A stretch of DNA of 42,856 nucleotides from Paenibacillus sp. PL91 (lineage in GTDB: Bacteria > Bacillota > Bacilli > Paenibacillales > Paenibacillaceae), in assembly GCF_012935325.2 (NCBI RefSeq), contig NZ_JABBYG020000033.1, positions 1 to 42,856 of the forward strand. The letters run 5' to 3'. The notes under the pieces were generated by a model, which worked only from the letters and a program-made list of their open reading frames with translations, ran no database searches and was not told the DNA's origin. The position numbers and the translations under genes are program-made. Position 1 is the first letter of the stretch. Every line of letters starts with the position of its first letter. Shown piece by piece: positions 15,148-24,400 of the stretch.

Positions 15148-16032
15148 TTATAGGAAGCCATGCTGCTTCGCGTAATTTCCCCAGTGCGGCTGTCTGCCGT
15201 CAACATCCACGATGTTGAACTCATCGGACAGCTGCCAGCTTGGGAATACTTGTCCTGATTTCTCTAAAAGGCCCTTGCTTGCTGCAAGCGCTGCGATTCC
15301 GCGGCCGACGAAATACGGCGTTTCCGATTGGCTGAAATGCTCGGCATCTGGCTTGCCGCCTTGCACCGCATCAAACCAGTTGTCCTCCGTCACGCCAAAA
15401 TGGTCCAGCATCTCCTCCGAGCGAAGAAAGCCGGGCGTTACCGCAATAGCGCAAACCTCAAACGGCTTCAGGTCGGCTGCCATAGCTGTGGCAAGATGGA
15501 TCGGTGATATTTTGGCTAAACTATAAAATAAGCTTCCGCGATAGCGGTAATCGATCCCATCAGTTACTTCAATGATGAGACCCTTCCTCCTCTTTACCAT
15601 CAGTGGCGTCCCGTAATGACTCGTGATAAGATGCGCCTTCACCGCGCGCTCCTGCATTAACAGCCCCTTGCTGAGCGAATGCTCCCAAAACGGCTTTCCC
15701 CATTCCGTCAATTTCTCTCCGCCCCAAATGTTATTGACTAGCACATCAAGTTGGCCGTTCTGTTCCATGTTGATTCGTTCGAATAACGCTTGTACTTCCG
15801 CTTCTACCGTGTGATCAACCTTGACCGGAATGCCTACACCACCGCGTGCTGTGACAAGCTCTGCTGTTTCTTCTATAGTTTCCGCCCTGTTCAGGTCAGA
15901 GGCTTGGCCGCGAATGCTTCTTCCTGTGCAATATACCGTCGCTCCCGCTTCCCCAAGGCTTGCTGCGATACCTCGGCCTGCTCCGCGTGTGGCCCCCGCA
16001 ACGACCGCTATTTTCCCTTGTAATGGTTTCAC
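15148..16032 (-). CDS. SDR family oxidoreductase
   Basis: This 294-residue SDR starts with GTG at 16032 behind GGAGAG. It has the cofactor motif GATRGAGRG, VLVNNIWGG, and the catalytic YSLAK. The usual catalytic Ser region reads IEVTDG, with Thr in place of Ser. It is longer than classical SDRs, with an insertion around residues 105-130. It is transcribed divergently from a WYL regulator across a 128-base region containing a strong operator, so it is the probable target of that regulator. Substrate unknown. Confidence 0.88.
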   Translation of the reverse strand: MKPLQGKIAVVAGATRGAGRGIAASLGEAGATVYCTGRSIRGQASDLNRAETIEETAELVTARGGVGIPVKVDHTVEAEVQALFERINMEQNGQLDVLVNNIWGGEKLTEWGKPFWEHSLSKGLLMQERAVKAHLITSHYGTPLMVKRRKGLIIEVTDGIDYRYRGSLFYSLAKISPIHLATAMAADLKPFEVCAIAVTPGFLRSEEMLDHFGVTEDNWFDAVQGGKPDAEHFSQSETPYFVGRGIAALAASKGLLEKSGQVFPSWQLSDEFNIVDVDGRQPHWGNYAKQHGFL

Positions 16033-16086
16033 CCGAATCTCTCCATTCTTCGTTCTGTAGGTTACTCTTTGTCAGTTTAGCAAACG

Positions 16087-16123
16087 ATATACGACAGCTA
16101 CTGTCATATATTCATGCTATGAT
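16087..16123. promoter_or_regulatory. Operator between the SDR and WYL-regulator genes
   Basis: ATATACGACAG (16087-16097), 3-base spacer, CTGTCATATAT (16101-16111): an 11-bp inverted repeat with one mismatch. A -10-like TATGAT for the regulator gene is at 16118-16123, so the operator sits over the -35/spacer region. It is the expected binding site of the adjacent DeoR/WYL-type regulator. Confidence 0.72.
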
Positions 16124-16160
16124 GAAATAAAGAGCTTGAAAGGCTAAGGAGGCTGGTGGC

Positions 16161-17117
16161 ATGAGAGCGGGACGGCTGATCGCTATCGTATTGCTGATGC
16201 AGAACAATGGAAAAATGACGTCCAAGGCACTGGCGGAAAAGCTGGAGGTGTCCGAGCGAACGATTATTCGGGACATGGAATCGCTAAGCGAGGCGGGCGT
16301 TCCGGTTTATGCGGAGAGGGGGCTGCACGGCGGCTGGGTTTTGTCCGAGGGTTATCGGACGAATCTGACCGGGATGCATACCGATGAGCTTGTATCTGTG
16401 CTCATCGCCAGCCACTCTGCTTTGCTTGGCGATCTAGGTATTGCCGGGCAGTATGATGCCGCCGTGCAGAAGCTGCTCGCGGCTTCTCCTGCGGATGTGA
16501 GCAGGGGCGCGGCACTCGCCAGGCAAAAGATTCATATCGATGGAGCGGGATGGCATCAGATGCAGGAGTCGATGCCGTACTTGTCCGCTGCGCAGGAAGC
16601 CGTGTGGGAGGAGCGTCTATTGCGGCTGCGCTACCAGCGGGAGGATGGCGATGTTGAGCGAATCGTTCATCCGTTAGGTCTCGTTGCCAAGCGCAGCGTA
16701 TGGTACTTGGTCGCTGAGGTGAATGGAGAAATGCGGACTTACCGCATCTCGCGGCTTTTGGGGGCCGATGTGCTGGAGGAGAGGTTTGAGCGGCCGTCTG
16801 ATTTCGATTTGGCGAGCTACTGGGAGCAGTCAATGGGCGAGTTCAAGCAGCGGCTGCCGCAATATCCCGCGACAGTAAGGCTGCTCGAAACGGTACTAGC
16901 TCGCATGTCCAAGGAGCGATATGTGAAAGTAATCGAGAGCAGGCCATCCGAGCAGCAGGGCTGGCTAACGGCAGAGGTTGAATTTCAAACGCTATCGTCC
17001 GCGTGCGAAATTATTCTGAGCTATGGCTCGCGCATAGCAGCGATTGAGCCTGATGAGCTGCGAGCAAAAGTTATGGAGGAGGCAAAAGCGATTAATACGC
17101 TCTACGGGATAGAGTAG
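16161..17117 (+). CDS. HTH/WYL-domain transcriptional regulator (YafY type)
   Basis: This 318-residue protein has an N-terminal DeoR-like HTH (MTSKALAEKLEVSERTIIRD), then a WYL domain with VWYLVAEVNGEMRTYRISR (residues ~190-210) and the C-terminal WCX extension. WYL domains bind ligands, often nucleic acid or small molecules. SD AAGGAGG lies before the ATG. It is divergent from an SDR gene, the arrangement typical of a regulator controlling its neighbour and itself. Confidence 0.92.
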   Translation: MRAGRLIAIVLLMQNNGKMTSKALAEKLEVSERTIIRDMESLSEAGVPVYAERGLHGGWVLSEGYRTNLTGMHTDELVSVLIASHSALLGDLGIAGQYDAAVQKLLAASPADVSRGAALARQKIHIDGAGWHQMQESMPYLSAAQEAVWEERLLRLRYQREDGDVERIVHPLGLVAKRSVWYLVAEVNGEMRTYRISRLLGADVLEERFERPSDFDLASYWEQSMGEFKQRLPQYPATVRLLETVLARMSKERYVKVIESRPSEQQGWLTAEVEFQTLSSACEIILSYGSRIAAIEPDELRAKVMEEAKAINTLYGIE

Positions 17118-17147
17118 ATCATGGTATAGGCATAGATAATCAGAGGA

Positions 17148-19421
17148 CTAGCCCGTCTGCCTCTCCAGCACATGCTGCTTGCGGAATTCACCTGGCGCAA
17201 GCCCGGTTACCTTCTTAAACATTCGATTGAACGATGTAATATTATGGTATCCGACCTGGCGGCTTACATCATTAATATTTAATGTCGTGCTCGTCAGCAG
17301 TTCCTTCGCCTTCGCGACTCTAAGGCTGTTCAGATGCTCGCTGAAATTGATAGCTGTTTTTTCTTTAATGTATGCGGATAGATAGGCGCTCGACATGTTC
17401 AGCTTATCGGCCAAATAATCAAGCGACAGCTCCTCAGCGAATCGTGTCTCGATGATCTCCATCACCCGTACGATAATAGGGTCGGCGGCAACGTCTGATC
17501 TTTTCTCCTTCACCAGCTCCCCTGATGCCTCCAAAAGCCGGTAAAGCACCTCTTTGTATTCTGCAAGCGTACAGCAGGAAGCAAGCCGGTAGTGAATGGG
17601 CTTGATTGACCATGACTGGCTGGCATCGATGCGCTGCTGCTCCAGCAGAGACACCACCATAGCATATACATGCTCGGCGAATGCTTGGTATTGGAGCGCT
17701 GCTGCTCCTCGGCTGTACATTTCATCCAGCATATAGGCAAGGAGTCTGTATCCTTCTTCCCCATGCCCGGCTTGAAGGACAGCTGCAAGCTCCTGCTCCT
17801 GCATAGCCGTTAAGCGAACCATATCCGGTATTTCGCGGAACGCTTTAATAAGCTGTGTTTCTTCCAAGAGGCAGGCTTGTTTGGAAAGCGACTGTACCTG
17901 CTCGTATGCATAGTTGAACTGGGAAGGATGCTCGAAGCGAGAGCTGACCGCAACGGTCACCAGACAGTAATGCTTGTTAAGATCAAGCATTTCCTTAAGC
18001 TCCCCCAGCATTTCCGCGATTTCCTGCTTGCGGCTGCCTTTTACTACTGTCAAAATATAATTTTTCTCCATTTGAAACGTATGGGAGTCCGGACAATGCC
18101 GAGTGGCAATTAGACGGATATGCTCACGAATGGCAAGTGATGCATGCTCCGGCCTGATGTTTAGTTCGCCCAGCACTGGACTGCGAAAACGAAGCTCGTA
18201 CAGCACTACCGTATAGCTTTCATTCGTGGACAAAAATTCTTCCCACTCCACAATATCCTCGTTTATATTTTTTAACTGGCTAATATAACCGAAGCTCGTT
18301 AAGATGGAACGCTGCTTGGTCATTTTCGCCTGAACTTCCTCGCGCTCCTTGAGCAGCTCTTGGATGCTGCGGTCAATAAACGTGAATTCTTTAATGTGAC
18401 TTTGCACGGTATCCATCGTATCCGCACGACGATTCGTGACAGCAGCGATAAGCTGTTTGACGGGACGCTCCAGCTTTTTGCTGAAGAGAATGGATGCGCC
18501 TAAGCCAATCAGCAGCATGAGAGCTGCTAAAGCAGCGGCAAGCAAGTTCCACTTGCGAAGCTGCGACGTGATTTCAATGGCGGGAACAGCGGATATGTAA
18601 GTAAGCCCCCTTGAATCGGCAGCTCTAAACCAGTACTTCCCATCCCTCAGCATATGGTTTTGCCCCTTGCTGAATGCCGGTATAGCGGTAAGCGCCGAGT
18701 TCCCTTTTGCAGGGTACAAAAAACGTCCATCGTCGTCGATGATGGCAAGCGACTGACTGGGCGAATCACCGAAAAACGCATGCTGGGCCTTATCCATGTC
18801 AAGCAGCGCAATGATTTGATAGTGATCGCCAGGCAGCTTGAATACAAGCGGCAGCAGCGTGCTGCCCGTAGGCAATTCGATTGATTGTTTATAAGTCGTT
18901 GCAGGCAAAAGCGTGAGCGAGCTCGCCGTCAGCAGCTGTTCTTGCCAGAATGGATATGGATACATGCTGCTTGCATACGCTCTCTCGAACATATCCTCCG
19001 CGCTGCTGCTTCCTTCTTGATCGACCGCAAACGCATTGCCCCCGAAATGAACGATAAGGCTCTCCAAATAAAACAGCGGGTCATTGGCCTCGTGCCGAAG
19101 TGCTGCTGATATTTTGCTGGCGGTTAAGTAGTCGGTATTGGCTTCTCCGAACACGCGGATTTGTCGGTTGAAGCTCTGTACCTCTTTGCTCTTATATCTA
19201 TTGTAGAGAAGCGTCTCCAGCCTAGCGAAGTGGTTGGCGTAGCGCTCTGCGGTATGCTCCAGCAGCATCCGATTGGATGCGATGATTTCTTGTTCCAGCT
19301 TTGATTTAAAGAAAGTAAAGCTGAGTCCGTTAAACAGCGAAAACAAAACTATGATACAAATAAAGCAAAGCAAGCTCGTAACAAAGAGTGAGCGTGACGG
19401 CAAATAGCGACGGAGTGTCAA
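17148..19421 (-). CDS. Membrane-anchored AraC-family sensor/regulator
   Basis: This 757-residue one-component regulator has a TTG start with AAAGGAG about 9 bases upstream. It has an N-terminal helix (LFVTSLLCFICIIVLFSLF), an extracellular sensor region of about 250 residues, a second helix (LLAAALAALMLLIGLGASIL), a HAMP-like linker, a cytoplasmic middle region, and a C-terminal double HTH AraC domain (LSLDYLADKLNMSSAYLSAYIK, then INDVSRQVGYHNITSFNRMF). This architecture (YesS-like) is common in Paenibacillus beside carbohydrate ABC transporters. It is divergent from a solute-binding lipoprotein, its likely target. Confidence 0.92.
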   Translation of the reverse strand: MTLRRYLPSRSLFVTSLLCFICIIVLFSLFNGLSFTFFKSKLEQEIIASNRMLLEHTAERYANHFARLETLLYNRYKSKEVQSFNRQIRVFGEANTDYLTASKISAALRHEANDPLFYLESLIVHFGGNAFAVDQEGSSSAEDMFERAYASSMYPYPFWQEQLLTASSLTLLPATTYKQSIELPTGSTLLPLVFKLPGDHYQIIALLDMDKAQHAFFGDSPSQSLAIIDDDGRFLYPAKGNSALTAIPAFSKGQNHMLRDGKYWFRAADSRGLTYISAVPAIEITSQLRKWNLLAAALAALMLLIGLGASILFSKKLERPVKQLIAAVTNRRADTMDTVQSHIKEFTFIDRSIQELLKEREEVQAKMTKQRSILTSFGYISQLKNINEDIVEWEEFLSTNESYTVVLYELRFRSPVLGELNIRPEHASLAIREHIRLIATRHCPDSHTFQMEKNYILTVVKGSRKQEIAEMLGELKEMLDLNKHYCLVTVAVSSRFEHPSQFNYAYEQVQSLSKQACLLEETQLIKAFREIPDMVRLTAMQEQELAAVLQAGHGEEGYRLLAYMLDEMYSRGAAALQYQAFAEHVYAMVVSLLEQQRIDASQSWSIKPIHYRLASCCTLAEYKEVLYRLLEASGELVKEKRSDVAADPIIVRVMEIIETRFAEELSLDYLADKLNMSSAYLSAYIKEKTAINFSEHLNSLRVAKAKELLTSTTLNINDVSRQVGYHNITSFNRMFKKVTGLAPGEFRKQHVLERQTG

Positions 19422-19544
19422 AGCGTTAAGCTCCTTTCAACATGGGGTCAAGGCGATGGTGTATGGGACAGCCTCTCTTTATGTTACTGCATGCATGCGG
19501 GTAGGGGTATGGCGGTAATTTTGATTTTTTGTAAAGACAGGTCG

Positions 19545-19575
19545 TTACAGCTATGGTTTAGTTCCTGATTATACT
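19545..19575 (+). promoter_or_regulatory. Weak promoter candidate upstream of the solute-binding protein gene
   Basis: TTACAG (19545-19550) and TATACT (19570-19575) are separated by 19 bases, longer than ideal, which would fit an activator-dependent promoter under the divergent AraC-type regulator. Nothing else is clear in the 295-base gap. Confidence 0.35.
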
Positions 19576-19716
19576 GAAATTTCCATTGTTAATGCGGTTT
19601 CTAAAGAAAGGGCAACAATCGAAAGAAACGATGATACACAAAAATAAACGCTCCGTTATAAGATCGGACTGCAGTATGATCCAAGCTTAACGGGGAGTGA
19701 GACGAGAGGGAGCTAC

Positions 19717-21348
19717 TTGCAGGTGAGTAAGCCTATTAGATATGTATTTGTGATGTGGATCTTGGCATTGACTGCGATTGCAGGGTGTGGAGGCGAGAAA
19801 GCATTAACGCCGATCAGCCAGTCGATGCAGAATCAAGACAAGCTGCAAGGAAGCGGCAAGGCTGGGATGCCAATCGTAACAAAACCGATAACGCTCACCT
19901 TTTTCACCGGAAAGTCTCCGAACAATGGCGAGCCCTTCGAAGAGACTCTCGTTTGGAAGAGCTATGCGAAGCTTACGAATGTGAATGTGCGATTTGACCT
20001 TGTCCCCTTCAAGGTGTTGGCTGATAAGCGGGCTTTGGCGCTAGCAGGCGAGGTGTTGCCGGATGCCTTCTATTCGGCACGCCTTACATCGGAGGAGCTG
20101 GCGAAGTATGGGGAACAGGGGGTGCTTATACCACTTGATGCCTTAATTGAGGAATATGCACCGAACTTCAAAGCGCTGCTGGACAAGTATCCGATTCTGC
20201 GCAAAGGGCTTACGATGCCGAATGGCCATATCTATTCGTTCCCGTCCTTCTATGATCCGGACTATTTGTCGATGCAGATCGGAACGCCGCTATGGGTGAA
20301 CAAGGAATGGCTGGAGCGGCTAGGCATGGCTGAACCCAAGACTACGGAGCAATTTCGAGCCTATTTGCTGGCAGTAAAAGCTGCGGATTTGAACGGCAAC
20401 GGGATTCATGACGAAGTGCCTTATAGCGGCGTAGGCATTGGTACGTTGATCAATCAGCTGAAAGGAGCTTGGGGACTCGGCAATCGGGGGCTTGGGCATA
20501 AGCTGGTTGATGTTGATCCTGTAACCGGGCAGCTGAGGTTCATCAAGTCGCAGCCAGCCTATAAGGAGCTGCTGCAGTATATTCATGGCTTAAAGGCAGA
20601 CGGGCTGCTGGACAAGGAAATTTTCTCCATAAAAGAAAGCGCATTGAACGCCAAAGGTCAGAACGGTGTGCTAGGAGCTGCGATTGTCCCGAATCCGGCA
20701 ACCGTTATGGGAAGAGATGAATTTGTAGGTCTCGGTGCGCTTCAAGGACCGCATGGCGATCATCTCTATACGCAAATAAAGGTGCCGCTTGTCCATCAAG
20801 GGGCGTTCGCCATAACGAGCGCCAATCGTTACCCGGAAGCTACGGTACGCTGGATGGACTATTTTTTTGGCGAGGAAGGCGCGACTTTTTTCTTCATGGG
20901 AGAGAAGGGCGTAACCTACACCGAGAAGCCGGACGGCACGCTGGAATATGTGGATTCGATTACACATCATTCGGAAGGCTTAACGCAGGATCAGGCGCTA
21001 GTGCCTTATGTTACTTGGCTCGGGGGCAGCTATCCGGGCTTTGTGCAGCAGTCGTATTTCAAGGGCTCGGAATCCTTGCCGGAAGCGCAGGCAGCAGCGG
21101 AGAAAGCAAGGCCGGACGCGATTAAGGAAGTATGGGGGAAATTCCATTTTACAGAGGACGAGGCTTTATTTATGTCTACCATAGGTGCAGATATTGAAAC
21201 CTATGTTAGCGATATGGAATTAAAATTTGTGAATGGAAATGTCGCGTTCACGGCATGGAATCGCTATACGTCTACCTTAGAGACAATGGGGCTGGGTGAG
21301 TATATGCGAATCTATGAGCAGGCGTATAAGAGGTATGTCCAGCAATAA
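19717..21348 (+). CDS. Extracellular solute-binding lipoprotein (ABC transporter, LplA/YtcQ type)
   Basis: This 543-residue protein has a lipoprotein signal peptide with lipobox IAGC (Cys24), then a family 1 solute-binding fold with the KAADLNGNGIHDEVPYSG segment common in Paenibacillus oligosaccharide-binding proteins. The start is TTG at 19717 or GTG at 19723, with GAGGGAG just upstream. It would capture an oligosaccharide outside the membrane. No permease genes follow; a giant surface protein lies 96 bases downstream instead. It is divergent from a YesS-like regulator. Confidence 0.9.
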   Translation: MQVSKPIRYVFVMWILALTAIAGCGGEKALTPISQSMQNQDKLQGSGKAGMPIVTKPITLTFFTGKSPNNGEPFEETLVWKSYAKLTNVNVRFDLVPFKVLADKRALALAGEVLPDAFYSARLTSEELAKYGEQGVLIPLDALIEEYAPNFKALLDKYPILRKGLTMPNGHIYSFPSFYDPDYLSMQIGTPLWVNKEWLERLGMAEPKTTEQFRAYLLAVKAADLNGNGIHDEVPYSGVGIGTLINQLKGAWGLGNRGLGHKLVDVDPVTGQLRFIKSQPAYKELLQYIHGLKADGLLDKEIFSIKESALNAKGQNGVLGAAIVPNPATVMGRDEFVGLGALQGPHGDHLYTQIKVPLVHQGAFAITSANRYPEATVRWMDYFFGEEGATFFFMGEKGVTYTEKPDGTLEYVDSITHHSEGLTQDQALVPYVTWLGGSYPGFVQQSYFKGSESLPEAQAAAEKARPDAIKEVWGKFHFTEDEALFMSTIGADIETYVSDMELKFVNGNVAFTAWNRYTSTLETMGLGEYMRIYEQAYKRYVQQ

Positions 21349-21401
21349 ACAGGGAAGCAGCAGATAAGGTGGAGTCAAGCAGGCTCCGCTAACTTTCCTG
21401 C

Positions 21402-21415
21402 GCCCGAATTCGGGC
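21402..21415. repeat. 14-bp perfect palindrome between the lipoprotein and surface-protein genes
   Basis: GCCCG-AATT-CGGGC forms a 5-bp GC hairpin or operator-like palindrome. No T-run follows, so it is not a normal terminator. It lies 30 bases before the surface-protein start. Confidence 0.5.
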
Positions 21416-21444
21416 TGAAACTACTTGAGGAGCGTGTTATCCAA

Positions 21445-24400
21445 GTGAAAGCAATGCCAAGACGGATAAAAAAATGGCTATCGGCAGTGACGCTAACGAC
21501 GATGCTATTCGGATCGCTAGCGCAGCCAAGCTTTGCGGAAGAAGCATTGACACAGGCGCAGACTATAGAAGCTGAGAAGGGTCCTGCCCTGATGATTACA
21601 GAGCTGGTGCCTGATTCGAAAAATGTGAGCGGCGCAGATGCTTATGAGTTTATCGAGCTGTATAACAATACAGATCAGCCTATCCATTTTAAGGACTATA
21701 ACCTGATCTATCACTATTTTGATTCTTCCAATGTCGAGCAGAACATTCCTTGGACGTTGTCAACGGATAAAGAAGTCATTATACCTTCGCATAAGCCGGT
21801 TGTATTTTGGGTGAAGGGCAAAACGATACATGAGCTAAATCCGGCTCTTGCCGTAAGCCAATTCAATGCGAATTATGGCACCTCCTTGGTGGAGGATGTA
21901 AATGTGTTCGAGATGAAAACGGACGGCGGCATGAGCAACAGCGCGCCTCGCGACTTGATCATCAAGGATAAAGCAGACAACGTTATATCAATCGCTTCCT
22001 ATCAAAACGATGATCAAACGAAAGAAAATAAAGGCATCTTCTACTCCTATCCTACGGATGGAAGCGTCAATATGGTCATGATGGCAAGAGCAGGCGAAAT
22101 GGCGGCAACGCCAGGCATCATCGATCCTGCGCAGGTTCCGGGGGAGCCTCATTTGCCGCCGGTTATTTCGCATACGGCAGTAACGAATGCAACGTATGAG
22201 AATGACTTGACGGTATCCGCGCAAATCTCGCCCTCATCCGGAGTTACGGTAACCGCTAGCGTTTACTATAAGAACAGCTCGGATGCTGCTTTTACGCAGC
22301 AAGCGATGACAAGCGAGAATGGCAGCTTCCAAGCGGTCATTCCAAAAGAAAAGCTGACCGAGTCGCAGTTAAGTTACTATATCGAGGCATCGGATGGCGT
22401 TGAGATATCCAGAACCTCTGTTTACCAAGTAACGGTCAAAACGAACGTTTTTGATTACAGCAAAGTTCCGCCTCTTCTTATTACGGAGCTGCTGCCCGAT
22501 AGCACGAACGTGCCGGACAGCGGCGGAAGTGACGCATTTGAATTTATAGAGATTTATAACAATACAGACAAAACGATTGATTTCAAAACATATAGTCTTG
22601 CCTATCGTTACCCGGATAAAGGCCCAAGCGCCGATATACCGTGGTCGCTCGAAACGGCAGATGCCGCCCTTATCCCATCGCGCCAAGCGATTGTCATATG
22701 GGTAAAGAACAAATTCAACGGCAGCTATACGGCAGATGATTTCAACACCTTGTTCGGAACAGCGCTCGTGCCGAATAAGACACTGTTCCCAACACAAACG
22801 TATGACGGTATGGCTAATGGATCAGCTAGAGATTTGGTCATAAAGGATGGAAGCGGCGTCGATATCGCCATCGCATCCTACCAAAACGATGAGCAAACCG
22901 TGGCCGACAAAGGTATTTTTTATGCATATCCGATTGATGGAAGCAAGCAGATGCGGATGATGGATCAGCCAGGCAAGCTCACTGCAACGCCGGGCACGAA
23001 CGCTTCGGATCAGCTTCCCGCTGAAACGGTGAAATTGCCGGAGACTGTCGATGCTGCGCCAGTTGTCGCATCGGTAAGCCACGCTAAGATGGAAGGCGGC
23101 ATCCAAGTATCCGCTGCCATAACGGACGAGAAGCCGGAGGCGCTTCAGGCGACTATTTATTACAAGTCGGTTTCGCAGCAGCTATTCACGGCGGCTCCGC
23201 TGGAAAATTCGGCTGGCAGCTATAAAGCACTTATTCCTGCCTCAGCCATTACGGAAGCTACGATGCTTTATTACATTGAAGCTAGCGACGGTGTTCACAA
23301 AGCAACGACCGCCGAGTATCCGGTAACAGTAAATACGGAAAAGTTTGACTCGCAGAAGGCTCCGGCGCTGCTATTGACCGAGCTTGTGCCTGACTCGACG
23401 AATATTGGCGGAGGAGACGGCTATGAATTCGCAGAGGTATACAATAACACCGATGCGCCAATTCATCTGAAGGATTACAAAATCCGTTACCGTTATACCG
23501 ATTCCGGCCCATCTGCAGATGTGATTTGGCCAACTTCCAATGAAGATATCATTATCCCGGCAAGAGAGACGGCCGTATTCTGGGTCATTAATAGCTACAA
23601 TACTGCTGCAACTGAGGCTAACTTTAACGCCAATTATGGCGGAACGCAGCTTGTGGAAGGCGTAAATCTATTTAGGCTCTTCAGCGATGGCATGGCGAAT
23701 GGCGGAAAGCGCGCGATAGTTATTTCAACGAACAGCGGCATTGAAGTGACGGCTGCTTATTACGATAACGACGAAGAAACAAAAGCGGACAAAGGCATCT
23801 TTTATAAATATCCGGCAGACGGCACTACGACAATGATCAAATACAGTCCTGGCCGCACCGCTGCTACACCAGGAAGTATCGTTGCAGGACAAGCACCGGC
23901 TGAGGCGGTCCATATTGTGGCGGATCATATCCCGCCTACGATTGCAGATTTAACGGCGGCTGCTGAGGTCGACCAATCCAAGTCGCTTGAAATCATTGGT
24001 GATGCGCAGGACGAGCAAGCCGTGAAGACCCTCCTTCTGCATTATAAGTCCGATATTCAAACGGATTACACGAAACGGTATTTGACCATAAGCTATGATG
24101 ACAGCTTGTATCACCATAAGCTGTTCTCGCCAGAGCTGATTGGCCGCAAATTTATCGAGTATTATTTTGAGATATCCGACGGCACGAATACGGTAACGAC
24201 CAATCCGAAGCGGGTAGCTATTCTTGGCGGGGCGGATCGTTCAGACCTGCGGCTCAACGTATCGAACGAGGATATCCTTGCCGGCACCAAAATACTGCGG
24301 GGAACGGCTGAGGCAGCAGCAGCCGACGAGCTTGCGCTATCGATCGATGGCAAAGCATTAACAACGGACACTTACAATGCCGTGGAACGTGATGCCTACT

